In this document: positions 49,236-59,129 of the stretch, in pieces
How the letters are laid out: each line of letters opens with the position of its first letter
How positions within the stretch are numbered: position 1 is the stretch's first letter
Assembly: GCA_004835665.1 (NCBI GenBank)
Contig: RBKR01000022.1
Location: 992,001-1,056,000, forward strand
Length of the DNA: 64,000 bases
Direction of reading: 5' to 3'
Source of the DNA: Phoma sp. XZ068
Taxonomy: Eukaryota; Ascomycota; Dothideomycetes; Pleosporales; Didymellaceae
Made by a program: the position numbers and the translations under genes
Notes under the pieces: model-generated
The model's database searches: none
Told to the model about the DNA's origin: nothing
What the model saw: only the letters and a program-made list of their open reading frames with translations

Positions 49236-51392
49236 CTACGGGCTCAGAAGCCGTACAGTACCGGATCGTTGTTTGCTTCTCGCTACATCCAGGGCTGTGC
49301 GGCCTCTGTTAGAGACGATTGTGGCGTCGGCACCTCTTGAAAGCAGATACGCCACAATATCGTCTCTACCCTGCTCAGCTGCATTGAATAAAGCTGTTCC
49401 GGCTTCCCCTATTCCCCATTCTAGCCATGAACGCTCATCATTTCGGAACCAGATGCTATCGATTGGACAACCTAAGTTTAGCAAAAGCTCGACAACCTCA
49501 AGGCTGTCTTCACCTCTTCTTTGCATAGCAAAATGGAGTAGCTGCCCATGCTTGATACCGCTACTGCTGCGGTCGAGCAACAGTCTGATTGTGGACATCG
49601 GAGCACGGCAGATCGCTACCGACACTGGTGTGACGTCAAATTCCCCTCTTGCGTCGGCTGAGGCTCCCTTTCTCAGCAGCCAACGAGAAAAGTGCTCGTC
49701 ATAGACGAAGCTCCTGACCATCATTAGCTGTGCTGGTATCGCGTCTGTTGGTGTGCTTACCCAAGACGCGGATATTTCGAGCCTTGATCAGTCTGGCAAA
49801 CGTCCCAGCCAAAGTTGATAAAAATCTGTGCTACAGCTGGCGACTTAACGCAAGAGGTCACTAGGTGGGGCGTCCAATTCTCGCACAGGAAAAGAAGAAC
49901 ATCGAGGTGGTTAGCCTTCGCTGCATCACTGAACGCACCGGAAACGCCGACCAAACTATCCTTCGGATGGTGGGCTCTGATATGTTGCAAGATGGTGATG
50001 ACGTCGGCAAGCCTACCTGCTCTAGTGGCTGCGCGTAGGTTCTCTACTTGAGTTGACACTGAGAGCGGTTGAGAGGACTGTGCCGCCACATGAGTGAAAG
50101 CGTTTGGAAGCAACAGACGGGCGATATCAGTGAAGCGCGTTGGGACATCTTCATTGATGAGGCTAACACCTGCAACCTTGAGTAAGTGCAGGACAGCTTC
50201 ACATGCTTTTGTAGACACGGCGCCAGCAAGAGCTAAAAGCAGTGCGCGTTGTTCATATTGCAGGAATGCCAAAAGGCTCTTCATGATTTCCATGTTACCA
50301 AACCCGGCGGCCCAGAAGAGACTGTCCGTGTAGCGTGTAGAGTCGGAGACGGACAGGTGAGACATTATGGTATGGAACGCTTGCTCGTGGTTTTCCAAGC
50401 ATGCGTCGTTCATTGCTGTCACAAGCAAAGCTTCTCCGATCTCTGATTGGATCTTTGGCAAATATGTTTGCAGCAACGCCTGCTGGTCACATTCTGCAGC
50501 CATTCGCAGGAAACGTAGCCAAAACTCTCTCTTCGCTGCCGGAGTGAGGTCTGCTCGTCTGGAGTCCAGTAACAAACTAACAGATGCTGCCTGATTGCTC
50601 CTGACCATGCGGATAACAGCGTCATCGTATATAGTCCTAGCGACGCGGTCTTTGTGACTGAGCAGTTTGGCCAGCACGCGCTTATGGCCAGCAGAGGCGG
50701 CAGCTTCGACGGCATTCATGAGACGAAGTCCAGCAAGATGTTCGTAGGTCTCCCAGTCCCAGTTGTCAAGGAGAAGATGTACCATTGCTAAAGATCCAGA
50801 CGACGCCGCTGTAGCCAGAGGTTCTCCAAAGAGTGGCGTACTTGAAGTAGCATTGACTTTGTCTTCTAAGAGTTTCCGTACCTCAACATCCTTGTCTGCC
50901 CCGACAGCTGCTACGAGAGCATTGTCCTTGATCGTTGCAAGTGGGAGGCATTTTTGTTTCTCCGCGGTAAGGCAGTCAAGAATCTTCCAGTACATCATTG
51001 TTTTCGCGGCGGATGTTTCAAGAACTTGCACGTATCGACTCCGGAGGTCAGACTTGGCGTAGCCAGCGAGATAGTCCGCGGTGCAATTGATAGCGTAGCA
51101 AAGCACTAGCTCATCTGTGTTTCCAAGCAACATCTTTGAGTGAACAAGTCTTTGTATCATAGCCTCACTAAGTTTTCTTTGAAGGAGAATTGCTTTCGGC
51201 AGGCGAAAGATTGAATTCTGGACAATTGAGTCGAACTGACCTAGATCTTGTTAGGCTGGTAGTTCAACAACTATCTTAAGGCAACATACGACATGTTTCC
51301 CGGAGTTTGGTAGCGTTTTGCAATTCAGTTTGTTGCACAGCAATATCGATCACTAGTTGCAAGAGCTCAGCTGGCAGCTTAAGCATAAACAT
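49236..51392 (-). CDS. F-box protein with ankyrin repeats, 3 exons
   Basis: Minus-strand exons 51392-51290, 51240-49761 and 49713-49236 join in phase, giving 686 aa. Intron 1 (49 bp) starts GTATGT and has CTAAC then CTAG; intron 2 (47 bp) starts GTAAGC and ends GTCAG. The N-terminus is an F-box: LKLPAELLQLVIDIA, then a leucine/cysteine-bearing second half continuing across intron 1 into RQFDSIV. The rest is degenerate ankyrin repeats, with the clearest units in the C-terminal exon (WLLRKGASADARGEFDVTPV, SIRLLLDR-like, ALFNAAEQGRDDIVAYLLSR, GADATIVSNRGRTALDVA). F-box proteins dock substrates to SCF ubiquitin ligases through Skp1, and ankyrin repeats would bind the target. Such genes are numerous and variable in Dothideomycetes. 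An upstream ATG at 51476 would add 28 residues; 51392 was chosen because F-box proteins usually start close to the F-box. Confidence 0.82.
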
Positions 51393-52090
51393 TGCAACCG
51401 CGAAGCAAGACTTGAGCGTGCAATGTGCCTCGCTTCTAGGCTGTTTGCCCAGAATCGAGGAGCTAGCTTCAAGCACCTACAAGTGCGATGCCGGCCCGTT
51501 TCCACAATGCAAATAGCACAGCGATACCAGCTGGTAATTTTGATCCGTAGTAGGTTAGAGGCGCCGTATGCAAATGAGAATGCAGGTAGCGATTGCAGAG
51601 GAGCAATGCGAAGGGAAGCTGACGTTGTCAGAGGGGCGCTTGGAGGATCATCTTAAAAAGAACGTTACTAACCTAATTTGTAATAGCCCCGCAGTTTACC
51701 CGTAGCCGCTGAGGCTTTGGATGTGTTTCTGTCGGAATCAACATTGATTAGGCCCGCTCTGATGAGTTGGCGGGGTCGATCGTCGATCCCTGGCGGAACA
51801 AGACACGGACCGTCATCGCACATCACGTGTGATTAGTACAGTTTCTTCTTTACATGCGAGGTTGTATACTTGCTCTCCACATTGACTCAGAATCACGGTT
51901 CTGTGCTATTTTCCCGATGCGTATGAAGCGCACAATTTCGGACCTGCGTTAGGTCAATCAGTGATGCGCTCCATGCATGCAGGCTGGAGGTATGACAGCC
52001 GGAGCACAGCTCTGGTCCAATTATTTGCAAGGCGATGCGGACATGACCCCAAGGACGAGCCAGTGCTGTCCGATACTCCCAAAGCCTCGA

Positions 52091-52100
52091 TTGACGTCAA
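52091..52100. promoter_or_regulatory. CRE-like palindrome TTGACGTCAA
   Basis: Ten-base perfect palindrome with the TGACGTCA core bound by ATF/CREB-type bZIP factors, 278 bp upstream of the ATG at 52378 and about 0.7 kb from the divergent F-box gene start. Function is inferred from the motif only. Confidence 0.45.
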
Positions 52101-52108
52101 TAGCTAAA

Positions 52109-52140
52109 ATGCCTGCAAGTGCGATCTGAACTGCAGGCAT
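52109..52140. repeat. inverted repeat, 9-bp perfect arms
   Basis: ATGCCTGCA (52109-52117) and TGCAGGCAT (52132-52140) with a 14-nt loop, just after the CRE-like site. Confidence 0.8.
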
Positions 52141-52377
52141 CTCAGGGAGACTTAGTATGCCGCCGTACCTGCAACCTCATCTGACAGGAAGTACAGTACT
52201 AGGTCAAAAGTTTTGGCAGGCTGAGCTTTGGCCACCCCACCAACCAACACCGTCAAGCATACTCACAGCCTCGCAAGCTTCTCATGATGCACCCCTGAGC
52301 ATCTCTACTTTGCACTTTCTGCCCTTCGCTTCTGCAGGTTACAGCTAAACAGATGAGACGAACGTCCCACTGCTACC

Positions 52378-52960
52378 ATGCCGAGATGCCCCACACTTCA
52401 CAGCTACTTGAAGGCTCAGGCGGCAGAAGAAGGCAGACGGGGCATCCTCGCAGATGACCCTAATTTCCATTATCTGCTGGGCTTCGAGAAAGACAACGTA
52501 GAGTCATTGCCTGTGAAGACGTACATCCGCCGGCTGTGGCTGGCGTTCCAAAGCAGCGAGCACTCGTCCCTGCCAAGGTGTTTTCTCGACCCGGAGGCAG
52601 AAAGATTTTCGAAAGAAGTCGAAGAATGGGTTTCTGATTTCGTCAAAGACGAAGACCGCTTGGCATTAGAGATTGCGAAAGATCCACTAGTTGTCGACGA
52701 GAAGACTAAAGAAACTTGCAGCGCATTCCTAAAGGACGCTGCGCGTACACTGCTTGTTACAAGAGAATGGGGAGACCACCTCTGGGGAAGTAGAACATTT
52801 TGCAAAACGCGAAACGAGAGCCTGGCGATGACAAGCCTCCAAAGTGGCCGCGGGATCAAGACTTGTGAGTTACTTAGTTGATCTTTAAAAGCCAAGGCTC
52901 AACCACTTCTAGCATTATACAGACTGTTCGCCATTGGCTGGCCGCGTGACTGCAAGATAA
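52378..52960 (+). CDS. hypothetical protein, 2 exons
   Basis: Exons 52378-52864 and 52923-52960 (intron 58 bp, GTGAGT to TACAG) give 174 aa; reading through the donor instead gives 167 aa ending at 52881. The start MPRCPTLHSYLKAQ is the first ATG and follows a promoter-like spacer. The protein is soluble, helical and charged, with blocks such as FHYLLGFEKDNV, YIRRLWLAFQSSEHSSLPRC and EEWVSDFVKDEDRLALEIAK. There is no signal peptide, TM helix or motif I recognise. Codon texture is good and no RIP damage is visible. The short helix-rich region loosely recalls RGS-type folds, but I cannot support that. Directly downstream is a badly decayed gene. Confidence 0.58.
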
Positions 52961-53030
52961 ACTACAGAACCCAAAACAGGCGAAGAAGGTCCCTCGGATC
53001 GAGTGCCCGGAAGGTCCGCATCAGAGGAGA

Positions 53031-54257
53031 GTGTCTCTCGCTGCAGTGTTCCCAGGTACAACACTATACAACTCAGAAGAGGAGGCTGTAGATTTAGTTG
53101 CACGAGAGTTGGTAGACGTAACAGAAGAAGCTACTTAGTCACAGCGCCACGAGGAATATCCCCTGCGCCAAAGGTCTACAAGATGGCGCAAACCCTCAGC
53201 ACGTGCAATTGACATTAGAGAATTGCAGACAATATACCCAGACTCTACTATTACACAGCTTTGGTCTGTGTTACAAGCTAGCCAGCAATAATATTTTTAG
53301 ACAGGGACCACTAGGGTTTCTTTGTTGTCTTATCCCAAACCTGCAGATGCACTGTCGCAATCATCAGATCAGCACTTAGACAACGTTAAGCTCAGCCCTG
53401 CTGTACCTAGGTTAGCTTCCGTTGCTCCTTTAAGCTTGAAGAGGAAGCAAGGTATTAAGGACGTGGAGCCTAGCAGAACAGCCTCAAACGTAAGATTAAA
53501 GTTAATGGAATTATTGCCCACAGCTGCACCTAGCCTGGTTGTTTCACGGGTGTTATCTAGGAGCGTGCATAGATCTCTAACTAGACTTAACTTAGCTCCT
53601 ATCTAGGACTTAATAGGGCTGCACACTGTTTATAACAGAAGCAACAGTTTACGTAAACTTATGCCTCCAACTAGACACACAGTCTCCCAGGATTACACTT
53701 ATCTAGATTGCGGCCTATAGGTATCTAAAGTAATGCAGCGCTGTGCTAAAATCTCTATAGTCTAGCAGGACCAATGTCAGCAATCAATTGACATTAAATC
53801 TAATTTTGTCTGTAACCAGAATAGTGAAGGAAGCTGCAAGACATATTGCACTTACTGTCGCAGGGCAGTATAATGTCCTTTGGCATATGAATGTTACACA
53901 GGCGATGACTGGGGTATAGTATGGGGAAAGCTAACAGCATTACAGCTCAGAACTCGACGTTGTGGGGTTTGTTTAGAGTAATGAAGCGCGACACATCCAA
54001 ATTGTTTGTCTCTCCTCGCGGTTAAAGTATAGCATGTGAAAGAGTGTTGGAGGTTCCAGGGCCAAAAAAGGCTGTGCACAATAAGCGTTACGGTCACGAC
54101 TTCGAATCGACAAGTGGCGCAGTGGAAGCGACACGCGTCTGACAGACGACGTGATCACACTGCTAGAGCGGCAACGCTCAGAGCGGACGATTTGGATATC
54201 GACTTCGCACTGTTCGGGGATCCCAGTGCTGATGAGCTACTTGAGGATTTGTCCTAA
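53031..54257 (+). pseudogene. unidentified decayed gene with ten in-frame stops
   Basis: A single frame (positions divisible by three) keeps protein texture from about 53031 to the TAA at 54255, about 400 codons. It is broken by TAG at 53136, 53298, 53604, 53718, 53763 and 54030, TAA at 53289, 53871 and 53979, and TGA at 53982. Recognisable texture includes EEEAVDLVARELVDVTEEAT, ARAIDIRELQTIYPDSTI, a Cys cluster CNQNSEGSCKTYCTYCRRA near 53812-53868, GDDWGIVWGKLTALQLR, and a final acidic tail. TAG dominance fits C-to-T/G-to-A mutation of CAG or TGG. I do not recognise the family. The Cys cluster could bind zinc. A transposon-encoded protein is possible because such decay normally affects repeats. 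Confidence 0.62.
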
Positions 54258-54592
54258 GACAAGATTTCCTGTTAGTGCTGAACCTCTGAAGAGCATGAGA
54301 TATATTGTTGGACGAGGATACCCAGAAAACAACACGGCCACCACGGTCAAGGACCCCTTATACTATGTGACATTTCTCCTCGCAACTTCCAAGAGAGTCG
54401 AAGCGAAGACGAAATGACTACTGGACACTAAGGAAACGCCACGATCCATGACCATCGAAGAGGGTATGTCGCTTCAAGCGGACAGCTGGAAAGCCGCGCA
54501 GCTATGAGTAGTCCTCGAGATCCCGCTTCGCACTCTTACTCGCTCTCCAGATAGGCAACGACACAATGTCGTGTGGGGCTTCGCTACGAACG

Positions 54593-55033
54593 TTACAAGC
54601 GCTCCTTGACAAGTTGATAGTTTCGCTCGCACAGGCGCGTACATGCGTCGAGAGCGCGTGCATTCATGCGACGCGTCATCAACCAATCATGATCTTTCGT
54701 TCTCTGCAAGTAATAGTGTACACAAGTCATGTATGAGAGACCTACGAGCAGCGGGCGAGACTCTCGACCTTCAAAGTGGTACAGTATCGCAAATGCACCA
54801 GAATGCGTCATTGTAATGGTCTCTGCATACACACCATCAGGCGTGGCTGCTTGTCGCGTCGCAGCCTGTTTCGTGGTCAACACGCCCTTAGGGTTCGAAC
54901 AAAGAAAGTGATGGCCACATGACAGTCGTAAAAGCATGCAGACAGGGCGATCGCGGGAGCAATGATACAGTTGGCACGGTCTGGGCAAGGGTGACGCGTG
55001 GCAATCGGTACAAGCATCTCCAGGTCGGGTAGC
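54593..55033 (-). CDS. possible cysteine-rich hypothetical coding segment
   Basis: Minus-strand frame open from 55033 to the stop at 54593 (146 codons). The first in-frame ATG is at 54937; the segment before it would need an upstream exon. It contains ACTDC, PCQLYHC, RPVC and LSCGHHFLC spacings that resemble a zinc-binding module, followed by a plausible alpha/beta stretch (TITMTHSGAFAILYHFEGRE) and a basic end. No start exon or conserved family was identified, and overlapping frames are also open, so this could be chance or a fragment. Confidence 0.25.
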   Translation of the reverse strand, partial: ATRPGDACTDCHASPLPRPCQLYHCSRDRPVCMLLRLSCGHHFLCSNPKGVLTTKQAATRQAATPDGVYAETITMTHSGAFAILYHFEGRESRPLLVGLSYMTCVHYYLQRTKDHDWLMTRRMNARALDACTRLCERNYQLVKERL

Positions 55034-55073
55034 TTAGCAACGCGCGAATGCTGTTGCTTAGCGTCATCATGGT

Positions 55074-55110
55074 GGCGCTTACCATCGGAAAGATACTGAT
55101 GGTAAGCGCC
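55074..55110. repeat. inverted repeat, 13-bp perfect arms
   Basis: GGCGCTTACCATC (55074-55086) and GATGGTAAGCGCC (55098-55110) with an 11-nt loop. It lies in noncoding or doubtful sequence upstream (minus strand) of the possible gene at 54593-55033. Confidence 0.85.
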
Positions 55111-55139
55111 GTTGTCAGCACAGCACAAGCGTCAGCATG

Positions 55140-56340
55140 ATGTTCTTAGCGTGGAGGTGCTGAAGGTCAGCACGATTTGATTATCATTATCGTCAAGCTA
55201 AATGTAGAAAGAATGTCACCTTTTTCAGCCGTTAATGTCGTGTTTATCAGCTTTAGGCACAATACCTACTCATCATTGCGTGTCACAGAAACATTGTAAG
55301 CCAAAATGGCCGCATATAGGAAGCCATGTACGAGAATGTTCGATCATAAGGGTAGAGGAGCTGCTGATGACAGAGACAGCTGCGTGGTTGTCACATCAGT
55401 GGAAAAAAAAGCCCAGCACGATCATCCACTCGCTGCGGAGCCACAAGCCTTTAACGATAATGAGCCATTATATCACAAGTAGTATTCCGCGAAGGACAAT
55501 GCGCGGGACATCGACGGTCCCCTCATGAACCTTTATCGGAGCAAGCGAGACGTTGTGCGGCCCCGCGACGAATACATTGGTTGACATCATAGCCCCTGCA
55601 CTAAGCCCTACCACTGACTCGCACTGCTTACAAAGTAGCTTAGCCAGGAGCTGGGTGGAGCAATACACGGTAGAGGACTGCTTGTCACAAGGCTTTTGCA
55701 ATGACAGTGATCGGTGTGCAACACGTGCCTGTCAGCGCTGTGTGCATCGGGCATGAGCGACATATTTGTGGAACAATGATCAAAACGATGGCGACAGAGG
55801 ATGTAAACAAAGCGAGCGCGGAACCTAATACTCAGGTGATAAGCTAAGCGACCGGCCGGCGGACCAGTAAACGTGGACCCCACCATTTTCCCCATTAACT
55901 GTCGCCACCACTACACCACAAGGAACGTGCATAGCTGGAACCGTATAGGAAACACCAACCAAGCAACTATAAGAAGTTACATGACAAATAGCGAAAAGGA
56001 ACTCCCACGGAAAGCACGAGAGCACATCTACTAGTGGTCGTAACGGTCTCTATGGGTTATCACGCACCCCCTCGTGTTGATTTGGCGTCTGCAGAGCCGC
56101 AGCTGGGCCCTGACGACACTTATGACCGGATTTTTTGAGCAAGCTACTTCAATTGACACGTCCACTACATGCAGTAGTAGCCATGTGCTCCTAACGCAGT
56201 CACGCAGTGCTTTGCCATGGGTAATACATGCGAGGGCTGCCAAGGCGCGGCAATTGCTCCAATTATTGTGTCCAAATGACTTTTCAATTGGTAGTTTGCC
56301 TAGCTGACAGCCGACACGGCGTGACAAGTGTCCGCACCGC
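55140..56340. other. intergenic region, no supported gene
   Basis: Normal composition. One plus-strand frame (55235-55756) is interrupted by a single TGA at 55526 and ends in a Cys-rich stretch, while the opposite strand is also open; neither can be supported. No RNA gene or repeat recognised. Confidence 0.4.
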
Positions 56341-56384
56341 CCCACTTTATTCTCGACAGCCAACTATCCCCATAGGCCTACGTC

Positions 56385-56654
56385 GTGCCGCAGGAGGTGT
56401 GTAATCGGTGGGAAGACAACGGGCGAGGGCAGTATCAGAGGGCGGAGGGGAGGGATTTTCAGTGCCGGGGGGTGTTGGTGGCAGGGTTGATGGGGTTGGC
56501 GTACGGAGGCAAGGGAGAGATGAAGGAGCGATCGTGCGAGCGGTTGGAGAAGCAGGGAGTTGATGAGAGTTCGATAAAGGATGTAGTGAAGCAATTGGGG
56601 CACAAACAGCGGTTGGAGATGATAGAGAGCAACGGGTTGGTGGGGAGTTGTTGA
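56385..56654 (+). pseudogene. probable C-terminal remnant of a transposon protein
   Basis: A frame with texture CNRWEDNGRGQYQRAEGRDF and KDVVKQLGHKQRLEMIESNG ends at 56654. About 210 bp downstream lie transposon-end motifs shared with the pogo-like element end at 46.1 kb, so I read it as the tail of a transposon gene. The family is not certain. Confidence 0.35.
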
Positions 56655-56867
56655 ATAACGCGTTTGACACTATATGCCTAAACTGTACTGATGGGGTAGG
56701 GTTAGGTTGCCCCCAGGGGCGAAAATGGTGGTTCCCCCTGGGGTCAAGCAATGCCAAGACTTGTTGCCAGCTCTTCCCACCAGGGGTAGCTTCCGTCCTT
56801 TGCCTGTTAGGCCATCTATATACAAAGGTGCGCAATCTTGGTGGGGTGGTCGGCTCGCTTGCCTGGC

Positions 56868-56898
56868 CGGTTCGCTTGCCGTTCACGTTAATCTCAAA
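56868..56898 (+). repeat. transposon terminal motif, plus orientation
   Basis: GGCCGGTTCGCTTGCC followed by ACGTTAATC. Near-identical motif at 46094-46120 (plus) and, inverted, at 57828-57856. Upstream, GCGCAATCTT is shared with 46066-46075. Confidence 0.65.
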
Positions 56899-57210
56899 TT
56901 GCAATCCTTATAAGTTTACTCAGCTGAGTACTAGTCAAAGATGCGATTGGTTGCTGTGATAGTGAACATACCACTTCCCCGCACTTCTCCGCATTATGCT
57001 GATCCACATGGACGCTTAGGTCCGCCTTTCGAATTTTGTCACGCTCTCTGGACTTTCATGTATAAACGCTTACTTCGTCATCCATTGACCGTGTCTTTCT
57101 TATTAACTACAATCGTCGACAATCATTTCAGAGACCTACTCCATCAATCAATAGGACTTTCAAGCAAACATTGAAGAAACCAACATAGGACTTGTCTTCG
57201 TTATTTCACA

Positions 57211-57826
57211 ATGGCACCCGCATTCGAGGATGACGCGCGATCTGCTGGTGCAGCCAAAGACAAAAACAGTTATGCAGACCAAATCAAGGCCAATGAGCTC
57301 AGGGAGCGGGAAATGGCTGACAAGCTGGGAGCTCCGGATGTTTTCCTCGATAGTGAAGCCGACACCTGCTGGTATCACTGGGTGGGCAGCATCTGGGTCA
57401 AGCCTCTCCGTTTTGAGAACCGAAGCGGCACTGTTGTTGTCGTCCTCAAGACTGACCCAAAGGCTGAGCTAGGCAAGCACAGACACAGAGGTGAAGTCAG
57501 GGCTTATACTGTGCAAGGTAATTGGGGTTATCATGAGTAAGGCTTTCTTTGACCAATGTTCAGCCTGTTCTGGTTGTAGACTGACTGTTATCAGATACAA
57601 ATGGACAGGCAAGCCTGGTGACTACGTTGTCGAGAATCCAGGCTCGATTCACACTCTATGGATGGGTGAAAAATCAGAAATCTTGTTCAATGTGACAGGG
57701 TCCATCGAGTTTTTGAATGATGATGGCAATGTCAGGGAGACCTTGGACCTTTTTTCTGTCTGGAGGATGTACGTAGAACATTGCGAGAAGAACGGCAGCA
57801 AGCCCAACGAGAAGTTATGGTATTAG
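57211..57826 (+). CDS. cupin-fold dioxygenase-like protein (2,4'-dihydroxyacetophenone dioxygenase / ChrR-like)
   Basis: Exons 57211-57536 and 57595-57826 (intron 58 bp, GTAAGG to TCAG, with CTGAC) join in phase to 185 aa. The start is ATG 57211 (MAPAFEDD; context CACAATGG). The cupin core has FENRSGTVVVVLKTDP, KHRHRGEVRAYTVQGNWGYH with the His-x-His and Glu metal ligands, and PGDYVVENPGSIHTLWMG with the second-motif His. The C-terminus (RMYVEHCEKNG) fits fungal members of this family. Such enzymes use non-haem iron to cleave C-C bonds in small ketones, but the substrate here is unknown. Length is normal for the family. The stop codon abuts a transposon terminal motif in inverted orientation, and a matching motif lies 313 bp upstream, so the gene is bracketed by transposon ends. 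Confidence 0.83.
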
Positions 57827-57827
57827 G

Positions 57828-57856
57828 ATTAACGTACCCGGCAAGCGAGCGGCCCC
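57828..57856 (-). repeat. transposon terminal motif, inverted copy
   Basis: Reverse complement reads GGGGCCGCTCGCTTGCCGGG then TACGTTAATCC, matching 56868-56898 at about 26 of 30 positions. Begins one base after the cupin stop codon. Confidence 0.6.
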
Positions 57857-57866
57857 CCCCCCCCCC
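57853..57866 (+). repeat. C homopolymer, 14 nt
   Basis: Run of 14 C adjoining the inverted transposon-end motif; the reverse strand context GTTGGTGTTGGGG resembles that next to the 12.1 kb G run. Confidence 0.9.
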
Positions 57867-57989
57867 AACACCAACTTCTCATGGTTTTGCAGCGATCTAC
57901 CTCAACAACACAATAAGACAGCAAAACATAACTACTATCCTAGACTAAGAACTATCTATGATAATCTTCTTACATGTTCGTAAGTTATA

Positions 57990-59129
57990 GCCAGTCTCCC
58001 TACAGCGGCTGCAGCGCGCTGAAGCCTGCCGGCCCGCACCTGATCGCGCCCTTTCCTCGCACGTCTTTGACGCTGAGGAAATAGGAGCGTGGAGAGGCCT
58101 CCTGCATACTATAAGGCAACCAGCGCTCAGCACCCGCCGAATCTGGCTGTGCATAGACAGCACCTCAGTGATATGGTGCCTCAGGGGCGACGCACCCCCT
58201 ACCTCTCAATGGGCCTCCCTAGAGTGCCACAGCGCCATGGAGACTCACGATGTCTCTATCAAATAGGCCCCTGGACATCTAGGTATTGAAGGGAACGAGG
58301 CTGCAGACAGACTTGCTAACCTAGAAGCCCAGCACCCATCACCCCCAACTGGAAAAGCGGCTATGCCTACACTCTCAGGCATCAAGTCAATTGCCCGCAA
58401 GACACTACGACACACACAACAAACCTAGTGGTCCAACAAGAAGACCAGGCTCTCAAAATAGTACAAGAGCTAGGACTTGGACTATGCACTACGCAGCGGT
58501 CCAAAGGAGCTAGACCTACTAAGAGCCACCTTAGCCAGACTACTCTCTATCCGATCCAGACATGGGGACTTTGCCTAGTATCACCAAAAGTACAACTATA
58601 AGGATGCAAACCTCACCTGCCTATGCAGACAGGACAAGACACTAGAGCACTTCGCGCTTTGTTGCAAGACCCTAGCATACACTACAGCACTAGTAGGTAA
58701 TCTAGAGGCCTTTAAAGCCTTTGTTAAACTTATATAGTACTACACTAAGATCTGCCCCTGCTAGGTCTTGCAGTTCTGCAATAGTAGTAGGTAATATAGC
58801 ACCTAGCAGAACTAGTTCTAGCATAATAGCTATAACACCCCCCCCCCCCCCCTCTATATATATACACTCTCTCTCTTAGTATATAGATGCCTTAGAATGC
58901 AAGAAAATTACTCTAATATATATATATTACTTAGCCTCTCTAACTAGAAGGGGAGCTATAGTTCTAAAATAGTAGTAATACCTATAAAGGTAAGAAATAC
59001 TTTTTAAAGTAGTATATTAGCACTATAATTCTATAGCTTAGTATATTATATATACTCTTTAGGAGGCAAGATATTAGACCTAATCCTTATTAACTTAATA
59101 AAAAATAAATACTAACTAACTAACTAACT
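57990..59129 (+). mobile_element. LINE (Tad1-like), 5'-truncated 3' end with RNase H
   Basis: Reading through TAG codons, 57990-58760 gives a LINE RNase H: RIWLCIDSTSVIWCLRG, APGHLGIEGNEAADRLA near 58270 with TAG where the usual Trp precedes APGH, then LLRATLARLLSIRSRHGDFA and a CCHC-like CLCRQDKTLEHFALC. A 3' UTR follows, containing a 15-C run, and the copy ends in tandem CTAA at 59113-59129. The 3' UTR matches 16822-17355. The 5' end of the element is missing. Confidence 0.82.
58838..58852 (+). repeat. C homopolymer, 15 nt
   Basis: Run of 15 C inside the LINE 3' UTR; the RIPed copy has a pyrimidine-rich CTCTCT tract at the matching place (about 16990-17095). Confidence 0.9.

Larger units (their letters stand above)
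51393..52377. other. divergent intergenic region
   Basis: Nearly 1 kb between the F-box/ankyrin gene (-) and the small gene at 52378 (+). No gene is supported. It contains a CRE-type palindrome and a hairpin, listed separately. Confidence 0.5.

Noticed and set aside
54100..54175. tRNA-like stretch GTGGCGCAGTGGAAGCG followed by GCGTCTGAC
   Set aside because: Resembles a D-arm and part of an anticodon arm, but there is no T-arm GGTTCGA sequence or acceptor pairing, and it lies in the frame of the 53-54 kb pseudogene.
55235..55756. Plus-strand open frame with one TGA and a Cys-rich end
   Set aside because: Competing open frames on the minus strand, no splice signals and no recognisable motif.
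56690..56715. GGGGTAGGGTTAGG, telomere-like
   Set aside because: Only one TTAGGG-type unit, within transposon-remnant sequence; not a telomere or interstitial array.
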